DNA of 64,000 nucleotides from Affinundibacterium macrobrachii (GCF_014652415.1 NZ_BMYT01000001.1:1049352-1113351), one strand, 5' to 3'. Shown: positions 35,540-46,021, counted from the first letter of the stretch. Notes: generated by a model from the letters alone, not told the origin. Numbers and translations: made by a program.

Positions 35540-36487
35540 ATGAATACCAATGATGTCATTACATCGTATGTCAATGAGGTCGAATTGCAATTACCACGCA
35601 AGCAGCGTAACGACGTGGCGTTTGAACTGCGCGCTTTGTTGCTAGAGGAATGTCAAGCCAAAGCGGAAGAAATGGAGCGTCCACTTGATGCTGAGATCGT
35701 GATTGAATTTTTACAAGGATTTGGGCATCCCAATGAAGTCGCAGCACGCTATCAGCCAGTAGTGACCATCATCGATCCGTCAGATGGGAGCAAGTTTTTA
35801 CGCTTAAGCATCATCGGCTTGCTCCTCATCTGGGGATTAGGCTTGATTGCGAACTTCAGTCAACCTATCAACTCAAGCACAGACTTTATTCGTGCACTCA
35901 GTTCATGGTGGGGAAAAACCGTCATTCCCTCATTTTGGTGGCCAGGAGTTTTAGTCGTTAGCTTTGGCATGGCGTCGTGGGCGCACCAACGACGTCCAAC
36001 TCAATCTAAATGGAAACCACGCGCACCCGATCAAATAACTGGCGGTCGTGCCGCAATGGCTTTGGGATTAATTGCCATGTTGTGCGGTATTTATTTACTC
36101 ATCAATCCTACTTGGATTTTAGATGTTGTCTGGAGCGGCAAAGCAGCACCCGCTGCATACACAGCATTAACTTATACCGATACGTTTTTACAGCGACAAG
36201 CGCCGTATTTATTTACTCTTGTATTGTTGAACATTCCCTTTTTCTTCGCCGTCATCATTCAGGGTCACTGGACGAATACACTACGACGTATTGAAACTGG
36301 TTTGAGTCTACTCACTTGTGCGGTAATGACTTGGGCTATAGTCGATGGTGCCATCATGATGTCCCCAGCCAGTGATTCAACCGCAAAGTTTTTCATGGGC
36401 GTGATCGTGGCGTTTTCCTTATTGACGATCCTTGTGCAATTTTTACGACAAGTAAAACCTAGTCCAAGCCAAGGTTTGCAAGCTTAG
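35540..36487 (+). CDS. HAAS-domain membrane protein, PadR partner
   Basis: 315 residues. The cytoplasmic N-terminus (1-80) is a HAAS-type sensing domain: YVNEVELQLPRKQRNDVAFELRALL and IEFLQGFGHPNEVAARYQP. About six membrane helices follow (residues 90-310). HAAS proteins usually accompany PadR regulators and link a membrane signal to transcription; the signal is unknown. An AGGAGG-like ribosome site lies in the end of padR. Convergent with ilvD across a strong bidirectional terminator. Confidence 0.85.
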   Translation: MNTNDVITSYVNEVELQLPRKQRNDVAFELRALLLEECQAKAEEMERPLDAEIVIEFLQGFGHPNEVAARYQPVVTIIDPSDGSKFLRLSIIGLLLIWGLGLIANFSQPINSSTDFIRALSSWWGKTVIPSFWWPGVLVVSFGMASWAHQRRPTQSKWKPRAPDQITGGRAAMALGLIAMLCGIYLLINPTWILDVVWSGKAAPAAYTALTYTDTFLQRQAPYLFTLVLLNIPFFFAVIIQGHWTNTLRRIETGLSLLTCAVMTWAIVDGAIMMSPASDSTAKFFMGVIVAFSLLTILVQFLRQVKPSPSQGLQA

Positions 36488-36490
36488 TTC

Positions 36491-36529
36491 AAACACTCCT
36501 TCTCATTGATGCGCGAGAAGGAGTGTTTT
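36491..36529. terminator. bidirectional terminator
   Basis: ACACTCCTTCTC pairs with GAGAAGGAGTGT around ten bases; A-run and T-run flank it. It sits between convergent HAAS and ilvD genes. Confidence 0.92.
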
Positions 36530-36559
36530 GTTCGAAAAAATGAATCCGTGCGCTATTGT

Positions 36560-38443
36560 TTAACGGCGTAATTGCGTAATATCGCGCACGGCACCGCGAT
36601 CAGCCGAAGTGGCCAATGCAGCATACGCTTGCAAAGCCTGTGAAACATAACGATCACGATTCACTGGCTGCCATGCTAAAGCACCTTTGGCGTCCATTGC
36701 GGCACGACGTGCGGCTAAAGTCTCGTCGCTAACGTCCAGACGTATGCTGCGATTCGGAATATCGATGAGAATTTGATCGCCCTCTTCCACCAAACCAATC
36801 GCACCACCTTCGGCTGCTTCTGGCGAGGCATGACCAATCACCAAGCCAGATGAACCACCAGAGAATCGACCATCGGTGAACAAGGCACAAGCTTTGCCTA
36901 AACCTTTGGATTTAATATACGAAGTTGGGTACAACATCTCTTGCATACCAGGGCCACCTTTTGGACCTTCGTAGCGAATGATCACCACATCACCTTCATG
37001 CACGGTATCACCCAAAATCGCTGCGACCGCATCATCTTGGCTTTCAAACACACGCGCCTTACCGCTGAAAGTCAAAATACTTTCATCCACACCTGCGGTC
37101 TTCACGATACAACCTTTTTCTGCCAAGTTACCGTACAAAACGGCAAGACCGCCATCTTTTGAATAGGCATGTGCATAATCACGAATACAGCCATTTTCAC
37201 GATCCGTATCCAAACTATCAAAGCGTTTGTCTTGCGAGAAAGCAGTTTGAGTAGGTACGCCACCAGGTGCTGCCATAAATAGTTTTTTAACCGCTGCGTC
37301 TTCGCTAACCGCAATATCATTGTGTGCGATTGCTTCCGCAAAGGTCGATGCATGAATCGTTGGGCGTGTCGTATCAAACAAATTCGCACGAGCCAATTCG
37401 CCCAAAATAGCGATAATACCGCCAGCACGATGCACATCTTCGATATGGTATTTATCGGTCATTGGCGCGACTTTGCACAGGCATGGAACCTTACGTGAGA
37501 TGCGATCAATATCCGCCATTTTAAAATCAACGCCAGCCTCATTTGCCGCCGCGAGTAAATGCAGAACCGTATTGGTCGAGCCACCCATCGACACATCGAG
37601 CGCCATCGCGTTTTCAAAAGTCGCTTTGTTTGCAATTGAACGCGGCAAGATGGAATAATCATCCTGTTCATAATGACGCTTGGCCAACTCGACAATCAAG
37701 CGGCCAGCACGTAAAAATAAATCTTTCCGATCCGCATGCGTTGCCAAAATGGTGCCATTACCCGGTAAAGCTAAACCCAATGCTTCCATCAAACAGTTCA
37801 TCGAATTTGCAGTAAACATCCCCGAGCAAGAACCGCAAGTGGGGCAAGCTGAACGTTCGATGCGACCAATTTCTTCATCGCTGACTTTGCTATCACCGGC
37901 CTTAATCATGGCATCGACCAAATCGATTTTCATAATCTTTTGCTCGCCAATTTGACCTGTCTGTTTAGGATGCAAGGTCTCCAAAACTTTACCCGCTTCC
38001 ATCGGACCACCGGAGACAAACACCACAGGAATATTCAAACGCATGGCCGCCATCAACATACCCGGCGTGATTTTGTCGCAATTCGAAATACACACCATCG
38101 CATCGGCACAATGCGCATTCACCATGTATTCCACTGAATCGGCAATCAATTCACGCGACGGTAATGAATACAACATGCCACCATGCCCCATCGCAATACC
38201 ATCATCGACGGCAATCGTATTAAATTCTTTTGCAACGCCACCTGCGGCTTCAATTTCGCGTGCAACCATTTGCCCTAGATCTTTCAAATGCACATGACCA
38301 GGCACAAACTGCGTGAAGGAATTAACTACCGCAATAATCGGTTTCTCAAAATCCCCATCTTTCATCCCCGTCGCACGCCATAGAGCGCGAGCGCCTGCCA
38401 TGTTGCGACCATGGGTGGTAGTTCTGGAGCGGTATGCTGGCAT
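36560..38443 (-). CDS. ilvD: dihydroxy-acid dehydratase
   Basis: About 627 residues. IlvD dehydrates dihydroxy acids to keto acids in valine, isoleucine and pantothenate synthesis and holds an iron-sulfur cluster. Visible features: [19 protein letters not shown] start, DDG (80-82), [10 protein letters not shown] (C122) and [11 protein letters not shown] (C200, C203, C206). The Mg-binding and substrate motifs GNGT and GRFSGG occur later. The ATG used has AAGGAAA five bases upstream; the in-frame TTG seven codons earlier is unlikely. Single gene with a strong terminator. Other ilv genes are not in the window. Confidence 0.96.
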   Translation of the reverse strand: MPAYRSRTTTHGRNMAGARALWRATGMKDGDFEKPIIAVVNSFTQFVPGHVHLKDLGQMVAREIEAAGGVAKEFNTIAVDDGIAMGHGGMLYSLPSRELIADSVEYMVNAHCADAMVCISNCDKITPGMLMAAMRLNIPVVFVSGGPMEAGKVLETLHPKQTGQIGEQKIMKIDLVDAMIKAGDSKVSDEEIGRIERSACPTCGSCSGMFTANSMNCLMEALGLALPGNGTILATHADRKDLFLRAGRLIVELAKRHYEQDDYSILPRSIANKATFENAMALDVSMGGSTNTVLHLLAAANEAGVDFKMADIDRISRKVPCLCKVAPMTDKYHIEDVHRAGGIIAILGELARANLFDTTRPTIHASTFAEAIAHNDIAVSEDAAVKKLFMAAPGGVPTQTAFSQDKRFDSLDTDRENGCIRDYAHAYSKDGGLAVLYGNLAEKGCIVKTAGVDESILTFSGKARVFESQDDAVAAILGDTVHEGDVVIIRYEGPKGGPGMQEMLYPTSYIKSKGLGKACALFTDGRFSGGSSGLVIGHASPEAAEGGAIGLVEEGDQILIDIPNRSIRLDVSDETLAARRAAMDAKGALAWQPVNRDRYVSQALQAYAALATSADRGAVRDITQLRR

Positions 38444-38754
38444 AGTATTTCCTTCTATCTTCAAATAAGAAAAATCAATAGAGCAAGTGCATCTCAGCCT
38501 TATCTTGAGCGCTGATATGACGATCTTTTATCAAGAGTGCCTTAGCCCTTTTAATATGTCAAATATTTTAAAATATTCAAATTCAGTCGAATTTTATATT
38601 AATAGAAACGAGAAAATATAGCGCCAATTAGCACCACAACGCCAAGGCATGCAAAAAATGAGAGGCACACGAATTAGTACTGGGTAAACAAGCGGCTTAG
38701 TAGATTCATGCAGAACAGCATCACACAGAATTGATAACGTGTATGAGGTCGAAA
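38444..38754. other. spacer between ilvD and the paralogue B gene
   Basis: About 310 bases, AT-rich. Apart from poly-A/T stretches nothing was recognised: no hairpin with a T-run, no riboswitch, no coding frame. It should contain the ilvD promoter. Confidence 0.5.
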
Positions 38755-39210
38755 TTATTCTTCTTCAAACCCTAAATAGGCACGGGTACGTTGAATAAAA
38801 TCGTAATGAGGGAAATCTTCAGGGAAAAAATCAAATCCCTTTAGACGCAACCAAGCTGTTGCATCCTCAAGATTGTCGAAGTAAGCAACTTGGTCTTCTG
38901 AGAAATTTCCGGTTTGACGTCGGTGTATCGTTTTGCGTAAAAAACTCGGAATGATGACTGCTAAACATTGGCACTGATGATCAAATGCGTAGCGCCGCAT
39001 CTCCGCAAATATCTCCAAGCATGCAGCACAAGACATATCCCAATTTTCAGAGTTACTGAGTGCAGCCCATGGCTTGTCGATCACCGCTGTTGCTATCGCC
39101 TCTTTAAAATAAGCACGGGTTCCTGGCTCATTAAAAACACCCGCCATCGTTGTAACGAGTACGTCCTTGACCAAGGAGATTTGCCATTCGCCATGAATTT
39201 TTTGATGCAT
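38755..39210 (-). CDS. small protein of unknown function, paralogue B
   Basis: About 151 residues. It is clearly related to paralogue A at 16.8 kb, sharing KIHGEW, AGVFN, PWAALSN.ENW.MS, AYFDNLEDATAWL, FPEDFPHYDFIQRT. It has an extra C-terminal YLGFEEE. It is Cys-richer than paralogue A (CAACLEIF, QCQCLAV). The possible SpoIIAA-like STAS/SEC14 resemblance applies equally here. The ATG used follows weak AAGAAAG; a TTG six bases earlier is in frame. Not near the same genes as the first copy, so the duplication is not a tandem event. Function unknown. Confidence 0.75.
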   Translation of the reverse strand: MHQKIHGEWQISLVKDVLVTTMAGVFNEPGTRAYFKEAIATAVIDKPWAALSNSENWDMSCAACLEIFAEMRRYAFDHQCQCLAVIIPSFLRKTIHRRQTGNFSEDQVAYFDNLEDATAWLRLKGFDFFPEDFPHYDFIQRTRAYLGFEEE

Positions 39211-39581
39211 GATCAAGGACTTTCTTAAACTATTTCTTTATGTGAGAAGCATTTAGCTGATGTCAATTCAGTTCGACAGCGATATTGCAGACTGACGAAA
39301 GCAATCACAAACGCACCGACATTCCACGCAAGTAACTCGATATGGATATCAATCGACGACCACTGAATTTAACAAATTTTGACAATTGTCCATTGATTTC
39401 GTTCCGATAGGCAACAAATTTACAGAGTTTTTGAAAGCCTTCTATTTGATTCAATAAGGTTTCAATGGTTTTTTGACATTCAAAAAGGAAGCTTTGCCGC
39501 CCCTCTCTACTTTTTAGTCTCATAATGGGCAGCTCAACAAATCAACTTGATGAAACCGGATCAATAGAGAAGCACAGAAAT
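39211..39581. other. divergent spacer; possible 72-codon minus frame
   Basis: A minus-strand frame of 72 codons (39305-39523) begins with ATG but has no ribosome site and no recognised domain; it is basic and could be a chance frame. The in-frame extension of the transporter gene to an ATG at 39525 also lies here. Confidence 0.35.
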
Positions 39582-40502
39582 ATGCGCAAAAACTTGAACT
39601 TGAGTACCATCGCATTACTCAGTATTCCGCCTATGCTCTGGGCAGGAAACGCCATCGTTGGCAAACTTATCTACCAAGCAATTCCCCCGATTACACTAAA
39701 TTTCTTACGATGGCTACTCGCATTTTTTATTTTGCTTCCATTTGCCTTTAGTATTTTCAAATCTGGTAGTGGGCTTTGGCGCAATGCGAAGTTTTATTTA
39801 GCGCTCGGCTTGTTAGGCATCGGTCTCTACAACGCCTTGCAATATCTGGCATTACAAAGTTCGACACCGATCAATGTCACCTTAGTGGCCTCTGGAATGC
39901 CAATATGGATGCTGCTAGTTGGCACGCTATTTTTTGGCGCCACGATCAATCGACAACAAATTCTAGGCGCTTTACTTTCCATTCTCGGTGTGCTGCTCGT
40001 GCTCTGTCGAGGAAGCCTGCAACAATTGTTAGCGCTTCAATTAGTACCCGGTGACATATTCATGATCACAGCGACTATCGCTTGGTCTTTTTATAGCTGG
40101 CTTTTAAACGATAAGTCGCAGCACGTCGAACTACGCCAGCATTGGGCACATTTTTTATTGGCACAAATTAGCTACGGTCTAGTTTGGTCTGCTTTATTTA
40201 CCGGAGCTGAGTTGGCTTGGATTGATTATCACATTAACTGGAGCTGGAATTTAATCGCTGCAATTTGCTTCGTCGCAATAGGCCCCGCCATCATCGCGTT
40301 TCGTTGTTGGGACGCGGGTGTGCAACGTGCGGGGCCCAATGTGGCTAGTTTCTTCGTCAATTTAACGCCCTTATTTACTGCGTTATTGTCGTCTGTGATT
40401 TTGGGCGAGTTACCACATTGGTATCACTTAGTAGCATTTGGCTTTATCGTTGCTGGCATCTTAATCTCGTCACGCCAACAAAATAAAAGCTCGCTACAAT
40501 AG
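39582..40502 (+). CDS. EamA/DMT-family transporter (ten-helix)
   Basis: About 306 residues with ten predicted membrane helices in two EamA repeats: IPPMLWAGNAIVGKL in the first, FVNLTPLFTALLSSVILGE in the second. EamA proteins export or import metabolites such as amino acids or nucleosides; substrate unknown. The ATG was chosen because it immediately precedes the first hydrophobic segment and has AGAGAAG upstream; a longer version from 39525 would add 19 polar residues. Alone on its strand before OsmC. Confidence 0.88.
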   Translation: MRKNLNLSTIALLSIPPMLWAGNAIVGKLIYQAIPPITLNFLRWLLAFFILLPFAFSIFKSGSGLWRNAKFYLALGLLGIGLYNALQYLALQSSTPINVTLVASGMPIWMLLVGTLFFGATINRQQILGALLSILGVLLVLCRGSLQQLLALQLVPGDIFMITATIAWSFYSWLLNDKSQHVELRQHWAHFLLAQISYGLVWSALFTGAELAWIDYHINWSWNLIAAICFVAIGPAIIAFRCWDAGVQRAGPNVASFFVNLTPLFTALLSSVILGELPHWYHLVAFGFIVAGILISSRQQNKSSLQ

Positions 40503-40556
40503 AAACGCCAATACAACTAGCTTGTATTAGTCCACATCCCTCTAGAAAGAAGCTTT

Positions 40557-40961
40557 ATGTCCATTCAACTCAATTCCAAAGCAAACGCTAAACTTGCGCA
40601 AGAAGTACACATCAAAACCCATACATTGACGACCGACATCGCAGTTGTCGAAGGTGGTGAAGATCTCGGCCCGAGTCCGCATGATTTATATGATGCGGCG
40701 CTAGCCTCTTGCAAAGCACTAACCTTAATGTGGTACGCAAAAAAGAAAAATATCAATATCACGCACATAGACACTCGCATCGAACGTGATGACTCACAAG
40801 AACGACAAGGTATTTATAAACTAGCGGCGACTTTGTTGGTGCAAGGTGAATTTAGCGACGAAGAATTCGCACAAATTAGTGCGGTTGCTGAAAAATGCCC
40901 GGTACACAAACTAATGGCGAGTGTGACCACTGAAATCACGACGAAAGTGGAGCGTGCATAA
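40557..40961 (+). CDS. OsmC-family peroxiredoxin-like protein
   Basis: 134 residues. The two redox cysteines are visible in ASCKALTLMWYAKK and EKCPVHKLM. OsmC/Ohr proteins reduce organic hydroperoxides; this one is of the YhfA-like short type, so activity is inferred. It is followed by a pirin gene with a one-base overlap of stop and start (TAATG), so the two are translationally coupled and may share oxidative-stress control. Confidence 0.9.
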   Translation: MSIQLNSKANAKLAQEVHIKTHTLTTDIAVVEGGEDLGPSPHDLYDAALASCKALTLMWYAKKKNINITHIDTRIERDDSQERQGIYKLAATLLVQGEFSDEEFAQISAVAEKCPVHKLMASVTTEITTKVERA

Positions 40962-41860
40962 TGGATACCAACAAAATGGAAGCCAACAAACTGCTTCGAT
41001 CACATAACAAAGATTTAGGTGGCGGCTTTGTAGTGCGTCGCTTATTACCAAGTGCGACAAGACAAGCAGTCGGACCATTTATTTTCTTTGATCATTTTGG
41101 GCCTGTCACAATCACGCCAAACGACAATCATGATGTGCGCCCGCATCCGCATATCGGACTCGCCACACTCACCTATTTGTTCGAGGGGGTGATCATGCAC
41201 CGAGATAATCTGGGCTATACGCAAAGAATAGAACCGGGTGCGATTAACTTTATGATTGCAGGTAAAGGCATCGTACACTCAGAGCGCAAGCCAGAAGAAC
41301 AAAAAAATGATACCTACACCAATCATGGTCTACAACTATGGTTAGCGATCCCCGAAGATCAAGAAAAAACTTCTGCCTCATTTAGTCATACACCAGCTAC
41401 AGCGATACCAATTGTCCACAATCATGAGGCAACCATACGCGTATTAGTCGGCAGTGCATTTGGTCTCAGCTCGCCAGTACAAACTTTGTCACCCACGCTC
41501 TATCTTGATATTCAATTACCAGCAAACAGCCAATGGCAACTTCCCATGCTAGCGGATGAGCAGGCGATCTACCTCATAGAAAATCAAATCAGTGTTGCAG
41601 GCAACGCATTAGAAATGCACACGATGCTGGTGTTGGATCAAGAACAAACAATCACCACAGGTGCACATCCAGCCCGCTTCGTCATCATCGGTGGAAAAGC
41701 ACTCGGGCACCGATTTATGTGGTGGAATTTTGTCGCGAGTAAAAAAGAAGACATCGATAACGCAGCAATAGCCTGGGAAGCCGGCGATAGTGCACTAGGG
41801 ATGGGACAAGTACCGGGCGAGACTGAAAGGATTCCTTTACCAAAACGCCTCTCTAAGTAA
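40961..41860 (+). CDS. pirin-family bicupin
   Basis: 299 residues. Pirin cupin-1 metal ligands are visible in RPHPHIGLATLTYLFEG with another His in GKGIVHSERK. The second cupin domain (about 180-285) lacks the metal motif, as is normal. Some bacterial pirins are quercetinases or oxidative-stress modulators; the function here is undetermined. Start overlaps the osmC stop by one base. Confidence 0.9.
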   Translation: MDTNKMEANKLLRSHNKDLGGGFVVRRLLPSATRQAVGPFIFFDHFGPVTITPNDNHDVRPHPHIGLATLTYLFEGVIMHRDNLGYTQRIEPGAINFMIAGKGIVHSERKPEEQKNDTYTNHGLQLWLAIPEDQEKTSASFSHTPATAIPIVHNHEATIRVLVGSAFGLSSPVQTLSPTLYLDIQLPANSQWQLPMLADEQAIYLIENQISVAGNALEMHTMLVLDQEQTITTGAHPARFVIIGGKALGHRFMWWNFVASKKEDIDNAAIAWEAGDSALGMGQVPGETERIPLPKRLSK

Positions 41861-41907
41861 ATCAGTGATTACAAATAAGCGCTGCCGATGCGAGGCGAAC
41901 TTCTGAA

Positions 41908-42342
41908 TTACAGCACAGAATCCACACCCATATTCGCTAACTGATCAGCACGCTCATTTCCCGCATCACCTGTGTGACCACGCACCCATATCCATTCAAT
42001 TTTATGGACTTGGCGTGCTTGGTCTAACTGCTGCCAGAGATCGACGTTTTTTACTGGTGCTTTTGCGGCAGTTTTCCACCCTTTCGCTTTCCAGCCGTCG
42101 ATCCATTCGGTAATACCTTTTAAGACATATTGACTATCCGTATACAAGGCAATCTCGCATGGTCGCTTTAATGCCTGTAAGGCCTGAATCACCGCCATTA
42201 ATTCCATACGATTATTGGTGGTTTCACGCTCACCACCGAACAATTCTTTTTCGCGAGTTCCAGCAATAAGAATCGCTCCCCAACCACCTACACCCGGATT
42301 ACCTTTGCAAGCACCATCTGTATAAATCTTAATTTTATCCAT
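41908..42342 (-). CDS. rnhA: ribonuclease HI
   Basis: 144 residues. RNase HI cuts RNA in RNA-DNA hybrids. All four acidic residues are present: D9 ([12 protein letters not shown]), E47 (NNRMEL), D69 (LYTDSQY) and D133 in NERADQLA, plus H123 in [10 protein letters not shown]. It overlaps the methyltransferase gene by eight bases and is co-transcribed with it. Beside gloB this trio is conserved in many beta- and gammaproteobacteria. Confidence 0.96.
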   Translation of the reverse strand: MDKIKIYTDGACKGNPGVGGWGAILIAGTREKELFGGERETTNNRMELMAVIQALQALKRPCEIALYTDSQYVLKGITEWIDGWKAKGWKTAAKAPVKNVDLWQQLDQARQVHKIEWIWVRGHTGDAGNERADQLANMGVDSVL

Positions 42343-43120
42343 GTTCTTTTATTTTATTTGCGACTGGCACCGCACTAGTTTGCCGCACACGTTTTTGTTT
42401 TAATGCTGGGCCGACTAAATGCATACCTCGTACACGTTTAACCGCCTCAATCATATAAACCGCACCTAATCTTGGCCACCAACGTTGACCTAAACTTTCC
42501 ATCATCCCTGAGTTTTGCAACCATTGTTCATTATTCACTGGAAGTGCATAGCAGCCAAAGCGGGTTTGACCTACTTCCATGCTCAACAACTTGAGCCAAT
42601 CTCGCAGACGATGCGGGCTAATAAACTCACCCGCTTCAGGTAAAAAATGTCGTTTGATCAAGCGCCCAAAGAATTGTCGCCCGCCCCACAAACTAACACG
42701 ATTCATTCCTGTAATAATCACGCGTCCTTCGGGTATGAGAATTCTATCCACCTCGCGTAAAATTTGGTGCGGTTCTTTGGCGAATTCCAGCACATGCGGC
42801 AAGACAATCAAGTCGATACTTTGAGAATCAAATGGTAGTTCTGCAAAATCGTGAACCAAGACCACTGCTTGACGCGCCTTAGTGTTTTGGTTGGGAAATG
42901 AACTAGCAGTTTGCCATTGATGTGGCATACGACTAGCTGCCAACGCTGGCAATTGCGGCAAACCAATTTGCAATGCATGGAATCCAAAGATATCCGCAGT
43001 TAATAGATCAAACTGGGCTTGCTCCCACGCGCAGATATAATCACCGGCTGGCTGCATCAACCAATCACCTAAGTCTATAATGGCGGACTGCGTAGAATTG
43101 GATACGTTCACTTCACTCAC
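42335..43120 (-). CDS. class I SAM-dependent methyltransferase of the gloB-rnhA locus
   Basis: 261 residues. A methyltransferase-11-like core is seen ([48 protein letters not shown]), with the Gly-rich motif I partly degenerate. The gene is the usual unnamed partner between gloB and rnhA; no substrate is established. Start codon is uncertain: the longest frame begins with GTG, another GTG follows three codons later, and the first ATG is 23 codons in. Only 24 bases separate it from the divergent gloB start, which favours an internal start. Confidence 0.85.
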   Translation of the reverse strand: MSEVNVSNSTQSAIIDLGDWLMQPAGDYICAWEQAQFDLLTADIFGFHALQIGLPQLPALAASRMPHQWQTASSFPNQNTKARQAVVLVHDFAELPFDSQSIDLIVLPHVLEFAKEPHQILREVDRILIPEGRVIITGMNRVSLWGGRQFFGRLIKRHFLPEAGEFISPHRLRDWLKLLSMEVGQTRFGCYALPVNNEQWLQNSGMMESLGQRWWPRLGAVYMIEAVKRVRGMHLVGPALKQKRVRQTSAVPVANKIKEHG

Positions 43121-43144
43121 TTAAAAAATCAGGAAAATCCGAAT

Positions 43145-43945
43145 ATGAATAATCAGATAGATGACCAAGCGCTTAGTATATTGACTGTACCCGCTTTTGA
43201 CGACAATTATCTGTGGCTAATTCATAATCAGCGCGAGGCAATTGTCGTCGATCCAGGCGATGCGACACCTATTCTTGCTGCGCTAGAAAAACACCAATTG
43301 CAATTGCGAGCCATTTTACTAACACATCACCACGCGGATCATATCGGTGGCGTAAATCAGTTAGTAGAACAGTTTCAAATTCCTGTTTACGGCCCTGCGC
43401 ATGATGGAATTGATGCGGTAACAATTCCGCTTGATGACAATGATGAAATTCATATTGATGCGCTTAACTTACGTTTAAAAGTGATCGCTGTTCCAGGACA
43501 TACATTTGGACACATCGCTTATTATTCCGCGCAACTACAGAGTCTATTTTGCGGCGATACTTTGTTCGCTGGTGGTTGCGGTAGATTATTTGAAGGAACG
43601 CCAGCTCAAATGCTGGATTCGCTCGATACACTTGCACGTTTGCCAGATGCCACTGCGGTTTACTGCGCGCACGAATACACCCTCTCCAATCTGAAGTTTG
43701 CACTTACTGTTGAGCCAAATAATCAAGATCTACAACAACGTATGGTGGAAGAACAAGAGAAACGCAACACTGGCGTGCCTACGGTTCCAAGCAATATCGG
43801 GCTGGAAAAACGTACAAATCCATTTCTGAGAAGCAGAATTTCCGCGGTAATAGACACACTTAAAACAAATGGCAAAATCACCGATACGCAAGATGAAGTT
43901 GCATGTTTTGCTGCGCTACGCGAGTGGAAAAATATTTATCGTTAA
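43145..43945 (+). CDS. gloB: hydroxyacylglutathione hydrolase (glyoxalase II)
   Basis: 266 residues. Glyoxalase II completes methylglyoxal detoxification, releasing D-lactate and glutathione from S-lactoylglutathione. The metallo-beta-lactamase fold shows the metal motif [10 protein letters not shown] (H61, H63, D65, H66), [26 protein letters not shown] and AHEYTLSNL. The C-terminal substrate domain ends normally. Divergent from the methyltransferase, then followed after 49 bases by earP. Confidence 0.96.
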   Translation: MNNQIDDQALSILTVPAFDDNYLWLIHNQREAIVVDPGDATPILAALEKHQLQLRAILLTHHHADHIGGVNQLVEQFQIPVYGPAHDGIDAVTIPLDDNDEIHIDALNLRLKVIAVPGHTFGHIAYYSAQLQSLFCGDTLFAGGCGRLFEGTPAQMLDSLDTLARLPDATAVYCAHEYTLSNLKFALTVEPNNQDLQQRMVEEQEKRNTGVPTVPSNIGLEKRTNPFLRSRISAVIDTLKTNGKITDTQDEVACFAALREWKNIYR

Positions 43946-43994
43946 GTAAGACGCATCTCTTCAATCGTCGAACTTGCATACACAATCTGAACCC

Positions 43995-45149
43995 ATGAAT
44001 CTGGCACTTTTTTGTAAAGTCGTTGATAACTTTGGCGACATCGGCATATGCTGGCGGCTCGCACGCCAGCTCTGCAATGAGCACGCGATTAAGGTAACAC
44101 TTTGGGTAGATGATCTACCAAGCTTCAAAAAAATCTGCCCCGAAGTTTGTATAGAAAGCGAGCAGCAAACCGTACAACATATTCAGATACAACATTGGCA
44201 GCGACAAGATCAGCAATTTGAAGTCGCCGACATCGCTGATATCGTGATTGAGTTTTTTGGTTGCGATATTCCGCCCAAGTACATAGCTACCATGGCGAAA
44301 TGTCAGCCCCAACCAATTTGGATTAACTTAGAAGGCTTGACTGCAGAAGATTGGGTTGAGGGTTGTCACACCTTACCTTCTTCGCATCCGCAATATCCAT
44401 TGACGAAATATTTTTTCTTCCCAGGTTTTAATAAAAAAACTGGCGGACTCATACTGGAAAAAGATTTACTTGAACAAGTACAACAGTTCAACTTAGCAAG
44501 ACAAGAAAAAAACGCGTTTCTGCACAATTTAGGACTTGGTGACGACGAAATACACGCCTTCAAAATTTCCATGTTCTGCTATCCGCACGCGCCCTTAATG
44601 GATTTACTGAAAACATGGGAGCATTCAAACGAAAAGATTAGCTGCTTCATTCCTACGGGGGTAGCGCAAGAAACGATTGCTGGCTTCTTGCAATGTGAAC
44701 CGCTGTCAGGATCAAAGTATCAAAAAGGGAATTTGTCTCTGCATATCATTCCCTTTATGCCACAAGCCGAGTACGACAAATTATTGTGGAGCTGTGATCT
44801 CAATTTCGTTCGAGGTGAGGACTCATTTGTTCGAGCGCAATGGGCAGGCAAGACCTTTATCTGGCATATTTATCCGCAGGATGAAAATCTACATCACAAA
44901 AAACTAAAAGCATTTTTAAATGTACATGATGCAGAAAGCCAAGCAAGCAAACTTTTCTCACTCGCTTGGAATGGCGTTTCTCAAGCACAAAACTGGCCTG
45001 AACTGTGGTCAAACTTTAGAGCAGATCTCAACAGCATCCAACAGCTAAGCCTTGATTGGCAGCAGCAGATGCGAAATCTAGGCGATATGAGCTCAAATTT
45101 ATTGAGCTTCATCAAAGCAAAACAGGAATTGGACAAAAAAATAGGTTAA
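43995..45149 (+). CDS. earP: EF-P arginine rhamnosyltransferase
   Basis: About 384 residues. EarP attaches rhamnose from dTDP-rhamnose to R32 of EF-P, enabling it to relieve polyproline stalling. The start CKVVDNFGDIGICWRLARQL includes the acidic pair D11 and D15 that matches the known active-site aspartates, and RGEDSFVRAQWAG supplies the catalytic Glu. The ATG chosen opens the family-typical N-terminus; an upstream TTG would add seven residues. The adjacent efp encodes the acceptor, a conserved pairing. No signal peptide. Confidence 0.95.
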   Translation: MNLALFCKVVDNFGDIGICWRLARQLCNEHAIKVTLWVDDLPSFKKICPEVCIESEQQTVQHIQIQHWQRQDQQFEVADIADIVIEFFGCDIPPKYIATMAKCQPQPIWINLEGLTAEDWVEGCHTLPSSHPQYPLTKYFFFPGFNKKTGGLILEKDLLEQVQQFNLARQEKNAFLHNLGLGDDEIHAFKISMFCYPHAPLMDLLKTWEHSNEKISCFIPTGVAQETIAGFLQCEPLSGSKYQKGNLSLHIIPFMPQAEYDKLLWSCDLNFVRGEDSFVRAQWAGKTFIWHIYPQDENLHHKKLKAFLNVHDAESQASKLFSLAWNGVSQAQNWPELWSNFRADLNSIQQLSLDWQQQMRNLGDMSSNLLSFIKAKQELDKKIG

Positions 45150-45273
45150 AATACGCGGTTAATTTTTAATGTATTTTCCGATTCAATCTAAGCTGAGCTT
45201 GCAGGGCAATATTTTCAATATTCCAGTAGGCAACAGATGATTTTTAAGCAACCTACTTTTTACATAAATTACT

Positions 45274-45849
45274 ATGAAACCTGCAAAAGAAATTCGCGTT
45301 GGCAATATCATTATGGTCGACAGCAAACCAATGATCGTATTGCGTTCCGACGTTAACGGCTCTAGCCGTACTGGCTTCACTTACAAGTGGAAAATGAAAA
45401 ACTTGTTGACTAACAGCCCATTGGAAAATGTATTCCGTGGCGATGACAAGTTTGATGTTGTTGTTCTCGACAAAAAACCAGTAACTTATTCTTACTTCGC
45501 AGATCCATTGTTCGTATTCATGGATGCTGAATACAATCAATATGAGATCGAAGAAGAAAACTTGGGCGATGCATTGCATTACCTCAAAGACGGCATGGAA
45601 TGCGAAGCGGTTTTCTATGATGGCAAAGCGATTTCTGTAGAATTGCCAACAACGATCGCTCGTCAAGTCATCTACTCTGAACCAGCTGTAAAAGGCAACA
45701 CTTCCGGTAACGTATTGAAAGAAGCGAAAATCGAAAATGCGATTGAAGCACATTGCCATATCGTACAAGTACCATTATTCGTTAGCCAAGACGACATTAT
45801 CGAAATCGATACTCGCACAAACGAATACAAGCGCGTAGTACGTAATTAA
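45274..45849 (+). CDS. efp: elongation factor P (arginine-32 type)
   Basis: 191 residues. EF-P enters the ribosomal E-site to promote Pro-Pro bond formation. Residue 32 is Arg in [11 protein letters not shown], consistent with rhamnosylation by the adjacent EarP rather than lysinylation by EpmA. The loop departs from the more usual SGRN form; I recall this variant from Oxalobacteraceae. Other blocks [21 protein letters not shown] and [11 protein letters not shown] are standard. No strong ribosome site is seen before the ATG. Many poly-Pro clients include TonB in this window. Confidence 0.97.
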   Translation: MKPAKEIRVGNIIMVDSKPMIVLRSDVNGSSRTGFTYKWKMKNLLTNSPLENVFRGDDKFDVVVLDKKPVTYSYFADPLFVFMDAEYNQYEIEEENLGDALHYLKDGMECEAVFYDGKAISVELPTTIARQVIYSEPAVKGNTSGNVLKEAKIENAIEAHCHIVQVPLFVSQDDIIEIDTRTNEYKRVVRN

Positions 45850-45867
45850 GTTCGTGTTATAGATTCA

Positions 45868-45902
45868 CAAAAAAACGCTGTTCAATTGAACAGCGTTTTT
45901 TT
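45868..45902 (+). terminator. terminator of efp
   Basis: ACGCTGTTCAATTGAACAGCGT forms a near-perfect hairpin with A-run before and seven T after. Confidence 0.94.
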
Positions 45903-45971
45903 ACGTCTTAATTCCGCATTATTATTTTGCTCTGCACTCTACAGACACAGGACGACTTAAAATCGCACAAT

Positions 45972-46010
45972 AAAAAACCCGCCAATTAAAGGCGGGCTTC
46001 TATTTTTACT
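45972..46010 (-). terminator. terminator of the AmpE/CobD-like gene
   Basis: CCCGCC pairs with GGCGGG around AATTAAA; six T follow on the minus strand. Confidence 0.85.
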
Positions 46011-46021
46011 TAAAGCAGTCA

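Noticed and set aside
39305-39523. 72-codon minus-strand frame before the EamA gene
   Set aside because: Begins with ATG but has no ribosome site or recognised domain; could be real but unsupported.
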